Positions 8,687 through 20,050 of a stretch of DNA of 64,000 bases are shown here, in pieces. This stretch comes from Rhodococcus maanshanensis NBRC 100610. Its GTDB lineage: Bacteria > Actinomycetota > Actinomycetes > Mycobacteriales > Mycobacteriaceae. The notes under the pieces were generated by a model. It did not search any database, was not told the origin of the DNA, and was given only the letters and a program-made list of their open reading frames with translations. How positions within the stretch are numbered: position 1 is the stretch's first letter; every line of letters begins with the position of its first letter. Position numbers and translations under genes: made by a program. The DNA is taken from positions 30,132 to 94,131 of the forward strand of contig NZ_BCXA01000022.1 of the NCBI RefSeq assembly GCF_001894865.1, in the 5' to 3' direction.

Positions 8687-9972
8687 GGCGCAGTCGCCCG
8701 CGCCGCCGCCACCATCCCCGCCGCGATCGCCGCGACCTCCTCGGGGGTGCAGATGTACGGCGGCATCGCGTAGATCAGCTTCCCGAACGGCCGGAGCCAC
8801 ACGCCCGCGGCCACCGCCGCGTCGGTGGTGAGCCGCATGTCCACCGGCCGCTCCATCTCGATCACGCCGATGCCGCCGAGCACCCGCACGTCCGCCACCC
8901 CAGGCAGGTCCCTCGCGGGCGCCAGCCCGGCCGCCAGCCCCGCGCCAAGCGCGGCCACCTCCCCGCGCCAGTCCCGCGAGAGCAGCAGTTCCACCGCCGC
9001 CACGGCGACCGCGCAGGCGAGCGGGTTCGCCATGAACGTCGGGCCGTGCATCAGCCCACCGGCCTCCCCCGCGCTGATCGCCGCCGCGACCGCGGTGCTG
9101 CACAGCGTGGCGGCCAGGGTCATGTATCCACCGGTCAAAGCCTTGCCGACGCACATGATGTCGGGGGCGACCCCGGCGTGGTCGGCCGCGAACAGGGCGC
9201 CCGTCCGGCCGAACCCGGTCGCGATCTCGTCGAACACGAGCAACAACTCGTGCTCGTCCGCGAGGCGACGCAGCTCAGTCAGATACCGCGGATCGTGGAA
9301 GCGCATGCCGCCCGCGCCCTGCACGATGGGTTCGACGATGATCGCGGCCAGCTCGTCCCGGTGCTCGAGCAGGATCCGCTCGAACTCGGCGATGTACGCC
9401 GGGTCGAACTCGCTCGGCGGGACCGGCGCGAACACCTGCCGGGCCAGCACGTCCGTCCACAACGAGTGCATGCCGCCGTCCGGGTCGCAGACGCTCATCG
9501 GGGCGAACGTGTCACCGTGGTACCCACCGCGCCAGGTCAGCAGGTGCTTCTTGTCCGGCCTGCCGAGGCTGCGCCAGTACTGGATGCACATCTTGACGGC
9601 GACCTCCACCGACACCGAACCCGAGTCGGCGAGGAACACCTTGTCCAAGCCGTCCGGGGTGATCTCGACGAGCAGCTCGGCCAGGCGGGCGGCCGGCTCG
9701 TGGGTGAGCCCGCCGAACATGACGTGGCTCATCCGTCCGAGCTGGGCGGTCGCGGCGGCGTCGAGCACCGGGTTGCGGTACCCGTGCACGGCCGCCCACC
9801 ACGAGCTCATCCCGTCGATCAGTTCCCCGCCGTCGGCGAGCGTCAGCCGCACCCCGCTCGCGCTGTCGACCACCAACGCGCTGGTGGACGCCGGAAATGC
9901 GCCATACGGATGCCAGAGGTGCTCGGCGTCGATACGGGAGATCTGATCTGCGGTCAGCGTGGAAAGTGGCAC
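8677..9972 (-). CDS. bioA: Adenosylmethionine-8-amino-7-oxononanoate aminotransferase
   Basis: A 431-residue class-III aminotransferase making 7,8-diaminopelargonate, with SAM as amino donor. Asp248 in [16 protein letters not shown] contacts the PLP nitrogen, and Lys277 in [11 protein letters not shown] is the PLP lysine. [11 protein letters not shown] is a BioA-type substrate motif. The start is GTG, with no ribosome site but a TAGGGT hexamer (9984-9979) exactly 6 bases upstream, suggesting a leaderless mRNA. It begins 27 bases after a P450 gene on the same strand. Confidence 0.95.
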   Translation of the reverse strand: MPLSTLTADQISRIDAEHLWHPYGAFPASTSALVVDSASGVRLTLADGGELIDGMSSWWAAVHGYRNPVLDAAATAQLGRMSHVMFGGLTHEPAARLAELLVEITPDGLDKVFLADSGSVSVEVAVKMCIQYWRSLGRPDKKHLLTWRGGYHGDTFAPMSVCDPDGGMHSLWTDVLARQVFAPVPPSEFDPAYIAEFERILLEHRDELAAIIVEPIVQGAGGMRFHDPRYLTELRRLADEHELLLVFDEIATGFGRTGALFAADHAGVAPDIMCVGKALTGGYMTLAATLCSTAVAAAISAGEAGGLMHGPTFMANPLACAVAVAAVELLLSRDWRGEVAALGAGLAAGLAPARDLPGVADVRVLGGIGVIEMERPVDMRLTTDAAVAAGVWLRPFGKLIYAMPPYICTPEEVAAIAAGMVAAARATAPGT

Positions 9973-9978
9973 AGCAGG

Positions 9979-9984
9979 ACCCTA
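9979..9984 (-). promoter_or_regulatory. -10 hexamer for leaderless bioA
   Basis: On the minus strand, TAGGGT is followed by 6 bases and the bioA GTG. This matches the TANNNT-N6/7-start layout of leaderless actinobacterial genes. No clear -35 is visible. If it is active, bioA can be expressed separately from the upstream P450. Confidence 0.5.
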
Positions 9985-9999
9985 GCGAGCGCCGTCCCG

Positions 10000-11250
10000 C
10001 TACCCGTGCCGGACCGGGCACCCGCCCCGATAGTCGACTTGGAGCTCCTTGATCCCGTTGATCCACCCGGACCGCAGGCGCCGCGGATCGCCGATCATGC
10101 TCAGATCCGGCATGTGGTCCGCGATCGCGTCGAACATGAGCCCCACCTCCATGCGGGCGAGGTTCGCGCCGATGCAGTAATGGGCGCCGGTGCCGCCGAA
10201 GCTCAGGTGCGGATTGTCGGCCCTGGTGATGTCGAAGTCCATCGGGTTGCCGAAGACGTCCTCGTCGAAGTTCGCCGACGCGTAGAACATCACCACACGG
10301 TCCCCCGCCGCGATCTCCTGGCCGCCGAGCACGGTGTCACTGAGCGCGGTGCGCTGGAAGCCGAGCACCGGTGTCGCCCAACGGATGATCTCGTCGACGG
10401 CGGTCGCCGGTCGCTCCCGCTTGTACAGCTCCCACTGGTCCGGATGCTCGAGGAACGCCATGATCCCGTGGGTGATCGCGTTACGCGTCGTCTCGTTGCC
10501 CGCGACGGCGAGGATCAGCACGAAGAAGCCGAACTCCTCGGAGGTGAGCGCCTCGCCGTCGACATCCGCCTCGACGAGCGTGGTCAGCAGGTCGCCCGCC
10601 GGACACCGCTTGCGCTGCTCCGCCATCTGGTACGCGTACCCCAGCAGCTCCGTCGAGGCGGTGACCGACGCCGCCGCGAACTCCGGGTCGTCGTAGCCCA
10701 TCATCCGGTTCGACCAGTCGAAGATCTTGCCGCGATCGTCCTGCGGAACGCCGATCAACTCGGCGATGGCCTGCAGTGGGAGTTCGGCGGCCACCTGCGA
10801 CACGAAATCACCGCTGCCGCCCGCCGCCGCCTGCTTCACGATCGATTCGGCGCGGGCCTTCAACGCCGGGCGCAGATCCGCGATCGACCGCGGGGTGAAC
10901 GCCCGGGAGATCAGCTTCCTGAGCTTGGTGTGCTCGGGCGCATCCATGTTGAGCAGCAGGGTCCGCAGCATGTCGATCGTCTCGCGCGGTGTGTCATCGG
11001 CGAACCTGGGGATCGCCGTGTTCTGCCAGGTGGAGAAGACGGCGCCGTTGCGCGAGACCTCCTTGACATCGGCATGTCGGGTGACGGCCCAGTACCCGCC
11101 GTCGCCGAAGCCGCCCTTGTCCGGAGACTGGGGGCTCCACCAGACCGGCGCGGTCCGGCGGAGGTCCGCAAACTCCTCGGCCGGTAGCCGGTCCTCGTAC
11201 ACTGCCGGATCGGTGAGGTCGAAACCGTCGGGGATGTTCGGTGTTGGCAC
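10000..11250 (-). CDS. Cytochrome P450, CYP125-like, upstream of bioA
   Basis: A 416-residue P450, clearly paralogous to the one at 5544-6833. The I-helix AGNETT is at 250-255, ExxR is EIIR at 287-290, and the haem ligand is Cys359 in FGGTGAHYCIG. The N-terminus (GFDLTDPAVYEDRLPAEEF) and the C-terminus (SGWINGIKEL, CPVRHG) fit the CYP125 family. The GTG start has a GAGGAG site 6 bases upstream. The upstream 122 bases hold a copy of the palindrome found twice before the neighbouring PucR-type regulator gene. The gene ends 27 bases before bioA, so read-through into the biotin genes is possible. The substrate is unproven. Confidence 0.92.
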   Translation of the reverse strand: MPTPNIPDGFDLTDPAVYEDRLPAEEFADLRRTAPVWWSPQSPDKGGFGDGGYWAVTRHADVKEVSRNGAVFSTWQNTAIPRFADDTPRETIDMLRTLLLNMDAPEHTKLRKLISRAFTPRSIADLRPALKARAESIVKQAAAGGSGDFVSQVAAELPLQAIAELIGVPQDDRGKIFDWSNRMMGYDDPEFAAASVTASTELLGYAYQMAEQRKRCPAGDLLTTLVEADVDGEALTSEEFGFFVLILAVAGNETTRNAITHGIMAFLEHPDQWELYKRERPATAVDEIIRWATPVLGFQRTALSDTVLGGQEIAAGDRVVMFYASANFDEDVFGNPMDFDITRADNPHLSFGGTGAHYCIGANLARMEVGLMFDAIADHMPDLSMIGDPRRLRSGWINGIKELQVDYRGGCPVRHG

Positions 11251-11346
11251 TGCGATCTCCTCGTCCTCGGGTGAGTGTCCAGACGAGCGTCACATGGCGA
11301 AAAGGGTTCGTGCTTGGCAGATTTCGCCAACCTCGAGACCGCAATT

Positions 11347-11361
11347 TGTGTGACCCGCACA
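11347..11361. promoter_or_regulatory. Third copy of the PucR-linked palindrome
   Basis: TGTGTGACCCGCACA resembles the two palindromes at 12623 and 12686 (consensus TGTGCGAATCGCACA) with three or four mismatches. It lies about 100 bases upstream of the CYP125-like P450 and just downstream of the PucR-type gene. A second dyad, TGGCGAAA (from 11294) with TTTCGCCA (from 11324), is in the same gap. The regulator-target link is inference. Confidence 0.45.
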
Positions 11362-11373
11362 CCGGGATCCCGG

Positions 11374-12612
11374 TCACCGGCCGAAGGTGTCGAAGCACTC
11401 CAGCGCCAGCTCCAGCGGCAGGCGATTCGTCGCAAGATCCCGGCCGAGGACCTCCTCCACCCGCTGGATCCGGTATCGAACGGTGTTCTTGTGCACACCA
11501 AGCCGCCGCGCTGCGGCCTCGTGGCTCCCCCAGCAGGCCAGGACGGCCCGAACGGTGTCCCGCAGGCGTTCGGAGGCGGCGTCGTCCCCCAGCATCCCCC
11601 TCAACTCACGCTCGACGAGCGCGGACCGCGCGGCGGGATCCTGCGAGGCCAGGGACACGACCTCGACGTCGCGGTAACGGGTGAGCGTGCGGCGTTGCCT
11701 GCCGTTCTCGGCGATCGACCGGGCGGCCTGCGCCTCGCGGTGGCTGCTGCGGAACCCGTCGATCCCGACGCCGGGGCCACCCACCGCGATCCGGACCCCG
11801 GCCGGGACCAGCGCGGCGTGCTGCGGATCGGTACCGAGCCGATCCCCGTCGACCATCCAGGCCCACAGGCCCCTGGCACCGGACGGTACGCAGAGCACGT
11901 CGGTGGCGGACACCGCCCTGGCCAGCCGCAGAACGATCGGCTCCAGGTCGGCGACGGGGTCGAATCCCGGCGCGGGATCCTCCGCCCACACGGTGAGGGC
12001 GGAATGCGACCGGTGCAGCGGGTACGCCATCCGCGCGGACGCGTGGGCGACGTCGACGGTGGTGCCGTCCAGGATGTCCCGAACCGTGCCGATGCGCTGC
12101 GAGAACGCGCCGCGCAACAGGCTCTCCCGCTCGCGGGTGTAGGTCGTGTTGAGCTCCTCGAGCAACGTGTTCATCAACTCACTGGTCTGCTCCCACATCA
12201 TCGTCATCAGCGCCACCGTGAAGTCGTTCGGAAGGTCCTCCTGGGCGATGAACTCGGTGGCGAACCCGAGCACGGCCCGGTGGCAGGCATGGTCGAACTG
12301 GGACAGCACCCGGAGGTCGAGTCCGCGGCGGGCGATGGTCCTGGCGAGCGCATGGGACTCACCGGACACCGTCACCGCAGGGCGGGCGCCGTCGACCGGG
12401 ATCTCGGTACCGAGAAAGACCCGGAACTGGCTCCTGATCGCGGCCTTGAGGTCGCGTTGCAGTTCCGCGTCCGCCGCCAGCTCGGGGACGTCCGCGCAGA
12501 TCGACGAGTCGAGCCGGTCGATGAACCCTTCGAAATCGGCGCGACTGAACGTCGAGCTCACGTACTCCCGCATCCACCGAGCTGCTGACCCCGGACTGGT
12601 AGTCGACCCCAT
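11374..12612 (-). CDS. PucR/CdaR-type transcriptional regulator
   Basis: About 412 residues. The C-terminal helix-turn-helix reads GSHEAAARRLGVHKNTVRY then RIQRVEEVLGRDL, the PucR C-terminal signature in which the HTH sits at the end of the protein. The middle has the GGDEF-like fold typical of this family (VGGPGVGIDGF...SHREAQAA). The N-terminal half, with FDHACHRAVLGFATEF, may be the sensor. The ATG at 12612 (MGSTTSPG) is preferred; the frame runs upstream through the operator region. Two copies of a 15-base palindrome lie upstream and one before the adjacent P450. It probably controls itself and that P450; the effector is unknown. Confidence 0.85.
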   Translation of the reverse strand: MGSTTSPGSAARWMREYVSSTFSRADFEGFIDRLDSSICADVPELAADAELQRDLKAAIRSQFRVFLGTEIPVDGARPAVTVSGESHALARTIARRGLDLRVLSQFDHACHRAVLGFATEFIAQEDLPNDFTVALMTMMWEQTSELMNTLLEELNTTYTRERESLLRGAFSQRIGTVRDILDGTTVDVAHASARMAYPLHRSHSALTVWAEDPAPGFDPVADLEPIVLRLARAVSATDVLCVPSGARGLWAWMVDGDRLGTDPQHAALVPAGVRIAVGGPGVGIDGFRSSHREAQAARSIAENGRQRRTLTRYRDVEVVSLASQDPAARSALVERELRGMLGDDAASERLRDTVRAVLACWGSHEAAARRLGVHKNTVRYRIQRVEEVLGRDLATNRLPLELALECFDTFGR

Positions 12613-12622
12613 GTGGACATTG

Positions 12623-12637
12623 TGTGCAGATCGCACA
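12623..12637. promoter_or_regulatory. Palindromic operator 1 before the PucR-type gene
   Basis: TGTGCAGATCGCACA is embedded in a longer dyad with CATTGTG and CACAATG arms and lies 11 bases upstream of the regulator ATG. A near-identical palindrome is centred 63 bases away, about six helical turns. This suggests cooperative autoregulatory binding. Confidence 0.62.
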
Positions 12638-12685
12638 ATGTCACGACACCGTATGGCACGAATGCCCAAACAGAGGCGAATGAAC

Positions 12686-12700
12686 TGTGCGAATCGCACA
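12686..12700. promoter_or_regulatory. Palindromic operator 2 before the PucR-type gene
   Basis: TGTGCGAATCGCACA is a near-perfect palindrome, almost the same as the copy at 12623-12637. It sits 74 bases upstream of the PucR-type start and 80 bases upstream of the divergent glgX gene. It could therefore influence both, though in-phase spacing with the first copy favours the regulator gene. Confidence 0.62.
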
Positions 12701-12767
12701 TACCGGCCGACCACCGCCCCGCCGGCGCGGGCCCCGGCGTCGACAGGAGCGCGCGACCGGCGCGGGC

Positions 12768-12773
12768 TAGGGT
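12768..12773 (+). promoter_or_regulatory. -10 hexamer for leaderless glgX
   Basis: TAGGGT lies exactly 6 bases before the glgX ATG and is the same hexamer and spacing as for bioA. No ribosome site is present between them. The leaderless reading is inferred from this geometry. Confidence 0.55.
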
Positions 12774-12779
12774 CGAGTC

Positions 12780-14881
<2,102 letters not shown>

Positions 14882-14885
<4 letters not shown>

Positions 14886-17197
14886 CCGGGCCCGCGGTCA
14901 CCGCGACGTACCGGCTGCAGCTGCGCGGGGACGCGTTCACCCTCGCCGATGCCAGGGAGTTGGCGGACTACCTCGACGATCTCGGCGTCTCCCACCTGTA
15001 CCTGTCCCCCGTCCTGACCGCGGCGACGGGGTCGACCCACGGCTACGACGTCACCGATCCGACCTCCGTGTCGCCCGCGCTCGGCGGCCGGGAGTCCTTG
15101 GCGGCGTTGGCGTCCGAGCTGCGCGGACGCGGCATGGGGCTGATCGTGGACCTGGTCCCCAACCACGTCGGCGTCGCCGACCCGAGGCAGAACCGCTGGT
15201 GGTGGGACGTGCTGAAGCACGGCCACGGGTCCGCGTACTCGTCGTACTTCGACATCGATTGGGCCAAGGGACGATTCGCGGTGCCTGCGCTCGGCGACGA
15301 CGAAGCGCTCACGATCGACCGGGCCGGCCAGGAGCCGATGCTCGCCTACTACGACCACCGATACCCGATCGCCCCCGGCACCGACGGCGGCGATGCGGCG
15401 GCAGTGCACTCGCGGCAGGCGTACGAGCTGGTCGACTGGCGCAGCGGCCGCGTCGGCTACCGGCGCTTCTTCACCGTCAACGAGCTGGCCGCTCTCCGCC
15501 AGGAGGACCCCGCGGTGTTCGAGGCGAGCCACCGCGAGGTCCGGACCTGGGTGTCGGACGGCCTCGCCGACGGGGTGCGCATCGATCACCCGGACGGACT
15601 CACGGACCCGACGGGCTACCTGCGACGGCTGCGCGAGCTGCTCGGACCGGACCGGTGGCTGGTGGTCGAGAAGATCCTGGCCCCAGGCGAACCGCTCGAC
15701 CCCGCGCTCCCGGTGGACGGCACCACCGGCTACGACGCGCTCGGCGAGCTGACCGGGGTGTTCCTCGACCCGGCGGGCGAACGGGAGCTGACGGACCTGC
15801 ACCTGCTGCGCACCGGCGACCGCGGCGACGCCGAATCGCTGCGGCGGTCCGAGCGCGCACTCAAGCGCGAGGTGCTGCGCGGCGGTCTGGCCCCGGAGGT
15901 CCGCCGGTTGGTCGGCGCGGTCCGGCGCGACGCCCCTTCGGACGTCGACCCGGATGCACTGACCTCGGCCGTGGCGGAGACCGTCGCGCTGATCCCGTAC
16001 TACCGCACCGACTACGGCCCGACGTCCGGTGCGCTCGGCGAGGCGATCGGCGTCGTGTCCGGGGAGCATCCGGAGCTCGCCGGGGCGCTGTCGGCGCTGT
16101 CCGCGGCGGTACTCGCGGAGGGCGAGGCGGCGGCGCGGCTGCAGCAGGTGTGCGGCGCCGCGATGGCCAAGGCCGTCGAGGACCGCCTGTTCTACCGGAC
16201 CGCACGGTTGATCTGCCTGCAGGAGGTGGGCGGCGACCCGGGCCGGTTCGGCATCTCGGTGGCGCAGTTCCACCTCGCGCAGGCCAGGCGGGCGCGGGAC
16301 TGGCCGGCCGCGATGACGACGCTGTCCACCCACGACACCAAGCGCGGCGAGGACGTGCGGGCCCGGATCGGCGTGCTGTCGCAGGCGGCGGGGCTGTGGT
16401 CCCGCTCGGTACGCGCCTGGGAGGAGCTCGCCCCGAGCCCGGACCCCGCCACCGGACTGTTCCTGTGGCAGACGATGTTCGGGGTGTGGCCGGTCGTCGG
16501 CGTCCCGGACTCAACGGTGCGCGAGCGACTGCACGCGTACGCGACGAAGGCCGCCCGGGAATCCGGTGTCCAGACGTCTTGGGAACGCGTGGATGCGGCC
16601 TTCGAGTCACGGGTGCACGCATGGATCGACGAGGTGATCGATGGTCCGGTCGCGGCATCGATGTCGGATCTCGTCCGGATCCTCGCGCCGCACGGCCGGA
16701 TCGACTCGCTCGGGCAGAAGCTGCTGCAGTTGGCCGGGCCGGGCATCCCGGACGTGTATCAGGGCACCGAGTTGTGGGAGGACTCGCTGGTGGACCCGGA
16801 CAACCGGCGCCCGGTGGACTTCGGCGTACGGCGCCGGCTGGCGGCCGACCCGCGGCCGGTGTCGGCCGTCGACGCGGTCGCGAAGCTGCTGGTGACACGG
16901 GCGGCGCTGCGACTGCGCCGCGAACGCCCGTCGAGCTTCGTCGGCGGCACCTACTCGCCGGTCACCGCCGAGGGTGCGGCCGCCTCCCACCTGGTCGGGT
17001 TCCTGCGCGGCGAGGATGTGATCGCGGTGGCCACCCGACACAGCTTCACGCTGTCCGAGCACGGGTGGCACGGAACCTCGGTCGCGCTGCCTCCCGGCGC
17101 CTGGACCGACCGACTGAACGGCCACGTGTTCACCGGCAGGGTTCCCGCCGAGGAGCTGTTCGGCCGACTACCGGTCACACTGCTCGCCCGCGCCTGA
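14882..17197 (+). CDS. treY: Maltooligosyltrehalose synthase
   Basis: A 771-residue GH13 enzyme that turns the reducing-end maltose of a glucan into trehalose by intramolecular transglycosylation. The start ATYRLQL and [11 protein letters not shown] are TreY signatures. The catalytic Asp is in [11 protein letters not shown] (about 233), Glu in VVEKIL (about 261) and the second Asp in [11 protein letters not shown] (about 482). The GTG start overlaps glgX by four bases. In many relatives treZ follows directly; here two unrelated genes intervene before treZ at 20051. Confidence 0.96.
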
Positions 17198-17300
17198 CCA
17201 GCGCTCCGTCCACTGACCGAGACGATCCGACGCACGATGACGGAATTTCACCTACCGTGATCTGTAACACGTTCACACCGCAGCGGGAGGCTTACAAGCA

Positions 17301-18110
17301 ATGGGGAATCGGTTCGAGGGCAAGGTCGCATTCATCACCGGCGCAGCGCGCGGGCAGGGCCGGGCGGAGGCCGTGAAGTTCGCCTCGGAGGGTGCGGACA
17401 TCATCGCCCTCGACGCGTGCAAGAAGTTCAACTCCACCCCGTACGAGGGCGCCACCGAGGAGGACCTGGCGGAAACCGTCCGTCTCGTCGAGGAGCAGGG
17501 CCGCAAGATCGTCGCCACCAAGGCCGACGTGCGCGACTTCGCCGCGGTCACCGCGGCGCTCGATGCGGGCATCGAGGCGTTCGGCCGACTCGACGCCGTG
17601 GTCGCGAACGCCGGCATCTGTTCGGCGGCCCTGTCCTGGGAGATCACCCCCGAGCAGTGGCAGGAGACCATCGACGTCAACCTCACCGGCGCGTTCTACA
17701 CGTGCAAGGCCGCGATCCCGAAGCTGATCGAGCAGGGCGAGGGCGGCTCCATCGTCCTCACCAGCTCGGTGTCGAGCCTCAAGGGCGCCCCGTTCTTCGG
17801 TCACTATGTCGCCAGCAAGGCCGGCATGGCGGGGCTGACCCGGACCATGGCCAACGAGCTGGGCATGCACCGGATCCGGGTCAACAGCGTGCACCCGTAC
17901 GGCGTCGCCACCGGCATGGTGATGAGCGATGTCCTGCCGCTGATGGAGCGCTTCGCCGACACCCTCGCGCCCGCCTTCATGGCCTCGATCCCGGACGGGT
18001 TCAGCACGGCCGAGGACGTGGCCAACGTGGTGGCGTTCCTGTCCTCCGACGAGGCGCACCACATCACCGGCATCAACATGCCGATCGACCTGGGCAACGC
18101 CGCGCGCTGA
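17301..18110 (+). CDS. Mycofactocin-coupled SDR family oxidoreductase
   Basis: A 269-residue short-chain dehydrogenase. The cofactor loop TGAARGQG is at 13-20 and the catalytic Tyr/Lys are in HYVASKAG (about 168/172). An insertion after the second strand (LDACKKFNSTPYEGATEEDL) is the mark of the mycofactocin-dependent subgroup, in which NAD stays bound and the peptide-derived mycofactocin is the external acceptor. GGGAGG lies 10 bases before the ATG. A strong hairpin follows the stop. No mycofactocin biosynthesis gene is in this window. The substrate is probably an alcohol or carveol-like compound, but this is not shown. Confidence 0.9.
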   Translation: MGNRFEGKVAFITGAARGQGRAEAVKFASEGADIIALDACKKFNSTPYEGATEEDLAETVRLVEEQGRKIVATKADVRDFAAVTAALDAGIEAFGRLDAVVANAGICSAALSWEITPEQWQETIDVNLTGAFYTCKAAIPKLIEQGEGGSIVLTSSVSSLKGAPFFGHYVASKAGMAGLTRTMANELGMHRIRVNSVHPYGVATGMVMSDVLPLMERFADTLAPAFMASIPDGFSTAEDVANVVAFLSSDEAHHITGINMPIDLGNAAR

Positions 18111-18124
18111 CCCCTCTCCACGCA

Positions 18125-18154
18125 ACCGCCGGCCGAGATCACTCGGCCGGCGGT
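18125..18154 (+). terminator. Hairpin after the SDR gene
   Basis: Perfect 12-base arms ACCGCCGGCCGA and TCGGCCGGCGGT enclose a 6-base loop, 15 bases after the SDR stop. A short T-containing tract (TCTGTCGTT) follows. It probably separates the SDR from the HNH gene, which has its own promoter. Confidence 0.75.
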
Positions 18155-18222
18155 CTGTCGTTGCGGCCGCTGCCGACACCTGCCACTGAAACGACGTCCG
18201 GTTTCGTGTCGGACCCCCGGCG

Positions 18223-18228
18223 TACCAT
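18223..18228 (+). promoter_or_regulatory. -10 hexamer for leaderless HNH gene
   Basis: TACCAT is 7 bases before the ATG at 18236, with no ribosome site. This is the same layout as other putative leaderless genes in the window. Confidence 0.5.
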
Positions 18229-18235
18229 CGCATGT

Positions 18236-19993
18236 ATGTTCGAGACCGGTGGTGGGGTCGGGGTCGGCGAGGTGAGGTCCGTCGTCGAGGCGGAGGTCGC
18301 CTCACTGCTGGCCGATGTCGCCGCTCTCGACGACGTGACCGTGTCCTGTCGGGCGGAGAATCGGTTCGCGGCGCGGAAGGTGTTGGCGGCGGGCCGGTTC
18401 TGGGAATCGTGGATCGAACGCGATGCGCGGTTGGGGTCGGGCGACATCGTCGACTGCGGCAACAATGCGATCGCCGAGCTGGCGGTCCGGATGGGCTGCT
18501 CGAAGACCGTGGCCGAGTCCTACGCGTCGTTGGGCATGGACCTGCGGCTGCGACTTCCCGCGGTGCGGGCCGCGTTCGAATCGGGCGAGCTGGACCTGCC
18601 CCGGGTGCGGGCGATCAGTCGCGAGACGACGGGGCTGAAGCCGGAGACGGTGGCCGCGTTGGAGCCGGGGATCGTGGCGGCCGCACGGCAACTGACGCCG
18701 GGACCGTTGGCCGGGGAAATCGGCCGGCTGGTCTCGGAGTTCTCGGCGCAGGAGGCGGCCGCGCAACGAAACACCGCGCAGGAGTTGGGGCGCCGGATCG
18801 TCAAGCGAGCCCGGGGGAACACCTCCACGATCGAGGTCACGGTGTCCCCGGAGGAGGCCGAGCAGGTGATGCAATTGGTCGCCGAGTTCGCGGCCAAGGT
18901 GTGCCCGTACGACAAGCGCGGTAAGCAGTGCCGGCTGGTGGATTCGGTGCTGGCGATCATGCACGGCGAGCCCTACCTGCAGTGTAGTTGCGGGCGTGAG
19001 GACTGCACCCAGGTCGGACGAACCGCCCTGCCTGGTCGGCGGGCGCCGCTGACGCAGGTCACCATAGATGTCGCGACGCTGCTCGGGTTGCTGTCGAAGC
19101 CCGCGTACCTGCATGGCCACGGGCTGATCGATCCGGAGCTGGCACGCACACTGGCCGCGGACGGGACGTGGCAGGCACTGCTCACCGAGGCACTGAACCT
19201 GGCCGAGGAGCTCGGGCTGGTCACTCACGGCGAGGGCGCCAATCCCGGCGCAGCCGAATCCGTCACGGCCACCGGCCCACCCGGTGACGTTGAGTCGAAA
19301 TCAGATACCGACAACACCGCCGACCCCGAGACACCACCCCCATCGCCATCGGTACCGCCGCGGTTCTGCCTGCGCTCGTTCCTCGCCCGTGGCAGCCGCC
19401 GAAAAGCCGGGTACGTCCCCGAATTCGCGACGCCGGCTCCACCGCGACCGCGCACGGCATCACCACCGCCCCCGACCAGTATCGGCACCATGGCCGAGGC
19501 GATCGCTGCCGCCATACACGCTGATCCGACCCTTGCCAGACACGAACACCCCGACGGACACGGCGGCCTTGCCGCCCCACCCGACGGCGCCCTCACCTAC
19601 CGCCCCGACGCCGCCACCACCGCACTCGTCCACGCCCGCGACGGACACTGCCGATTCCCCGGCTGCACCCGACCCGCCGCCGGATGCCAACTCGACCACA
19701 TCATCGAATACCGCGCCCACGACCCCATCGCCGGCGGCTGGACTATCGCCACCAACCTGCAATGCCTCTGCCAGTACCACCACCAACTCAAAACCCTCGG
19801 CCTCTGGACCGTCACCGCGCTGCCCGGCCACACCCTGCGCTGGACCTCCAGCACCGGCACCACCGCGATCACCCTCCCCGCAGGCGCCCACGGCAGCCAC
19901 ACCCTCCACGCCCCCACCTCACGCATCACCGGCCGCCGCGGCCACACCCCACCACCGCCGCAGGCGACACCGCCGGACCCGCCACCGTTCTGA
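18236..19993 (+). CDS. 13E12-repeat (DUF222) protein with HNH nuclease domain
   Basis: 585 residues. The N-terminal two thirds are the DUF222 region found in actinobacterial 13E12 repeat proteins (WESWIERDARLGSGD, RVRAISRETTGL). A proline-rich linker follows (about 345-420), with TPPPSPSVPPR and other Pro runs. The C-terminal HNH domain reads DGHCRFPGCTRPAAGCQLDH then CQYHHQLK, with the paired Cys and His of a treble-clef nuclease. The base composition of the coding strand shifts to strongly C-rich from about 19280. The family is multicopy and often mobile; this copy splits treY from treZ. Its function is not established. Confidence 0.88.
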   Translation: MFETGGGVGVGEVRSVVEAEVASLLADVAALDDVTVSCRAENRFAARKVLAAGRFWESWIERDARLGSGDIVDCGNNAIAELAVRMGCSKTVAESYASLGMDLRLRLPAVRAAFESGELDLPRVRAISRETTGLKPETVAALEPGIVAAARQLTPGPLAGEIGRLVSEFSAQEAAAQRNTAQELGRRIVKRARGNTSTIEVTVSPEEAEQVMQLVAEFAAKVCPYDKRGKQCRLVDSVLAIMHGEPYLQCSCGREDCTQVGRTALPGRRAPLTQVTIDVATLLGLLSKPAYLHGHGLIDPELARTLAADGTWQALLTEALNLAEELGLVTHGEGANPGAAESVTATGPPGDVESKSDTDNTADPETPPPSPSVPPRFCLRSFLARGSRRKAGYVPEFATPAPPRPRTASPPPPTSIGTMAEAIAAAIHADPTLARHEHPDGHGGLAAPPDGALTYRPDAATTALVHARDGHCRFPGCTRPAAGCQLDHIIEYRAHDPIAGGWTIATNLQCLCQYHHQLKTLGLWTVTALPGHTLRWTSSTGTTAITLPAGAHGSHTLHAPTSRITGRRGHTPPPPQATPPDPPPF

Positions 19994-20050
19994 ATCCGAC
20001 ACGTCGCCACACCGACTGCACCGCGCCGTCCATTGCGGCATGCTGGGGCA

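Noticed and set aside
12613..12714. Longer PucR-type protein starting at 12714
   Set aside because: The extra 34 residues would be encoded by the palindromic operator region, are Cys/Arg-rich and lack a ribosome site. The ATG at 12612 is more likely.
17263..17276. KstR-like motif TGTAACACGTTCAC upstream of the SDR gene
   Set aside because: It fits TNNAACNNGTTNNA except for the final A, and no matching box is present before either CYP125-like P450. One near-match in GC-rich DNA is weak evidence for a cholesterol regulon.
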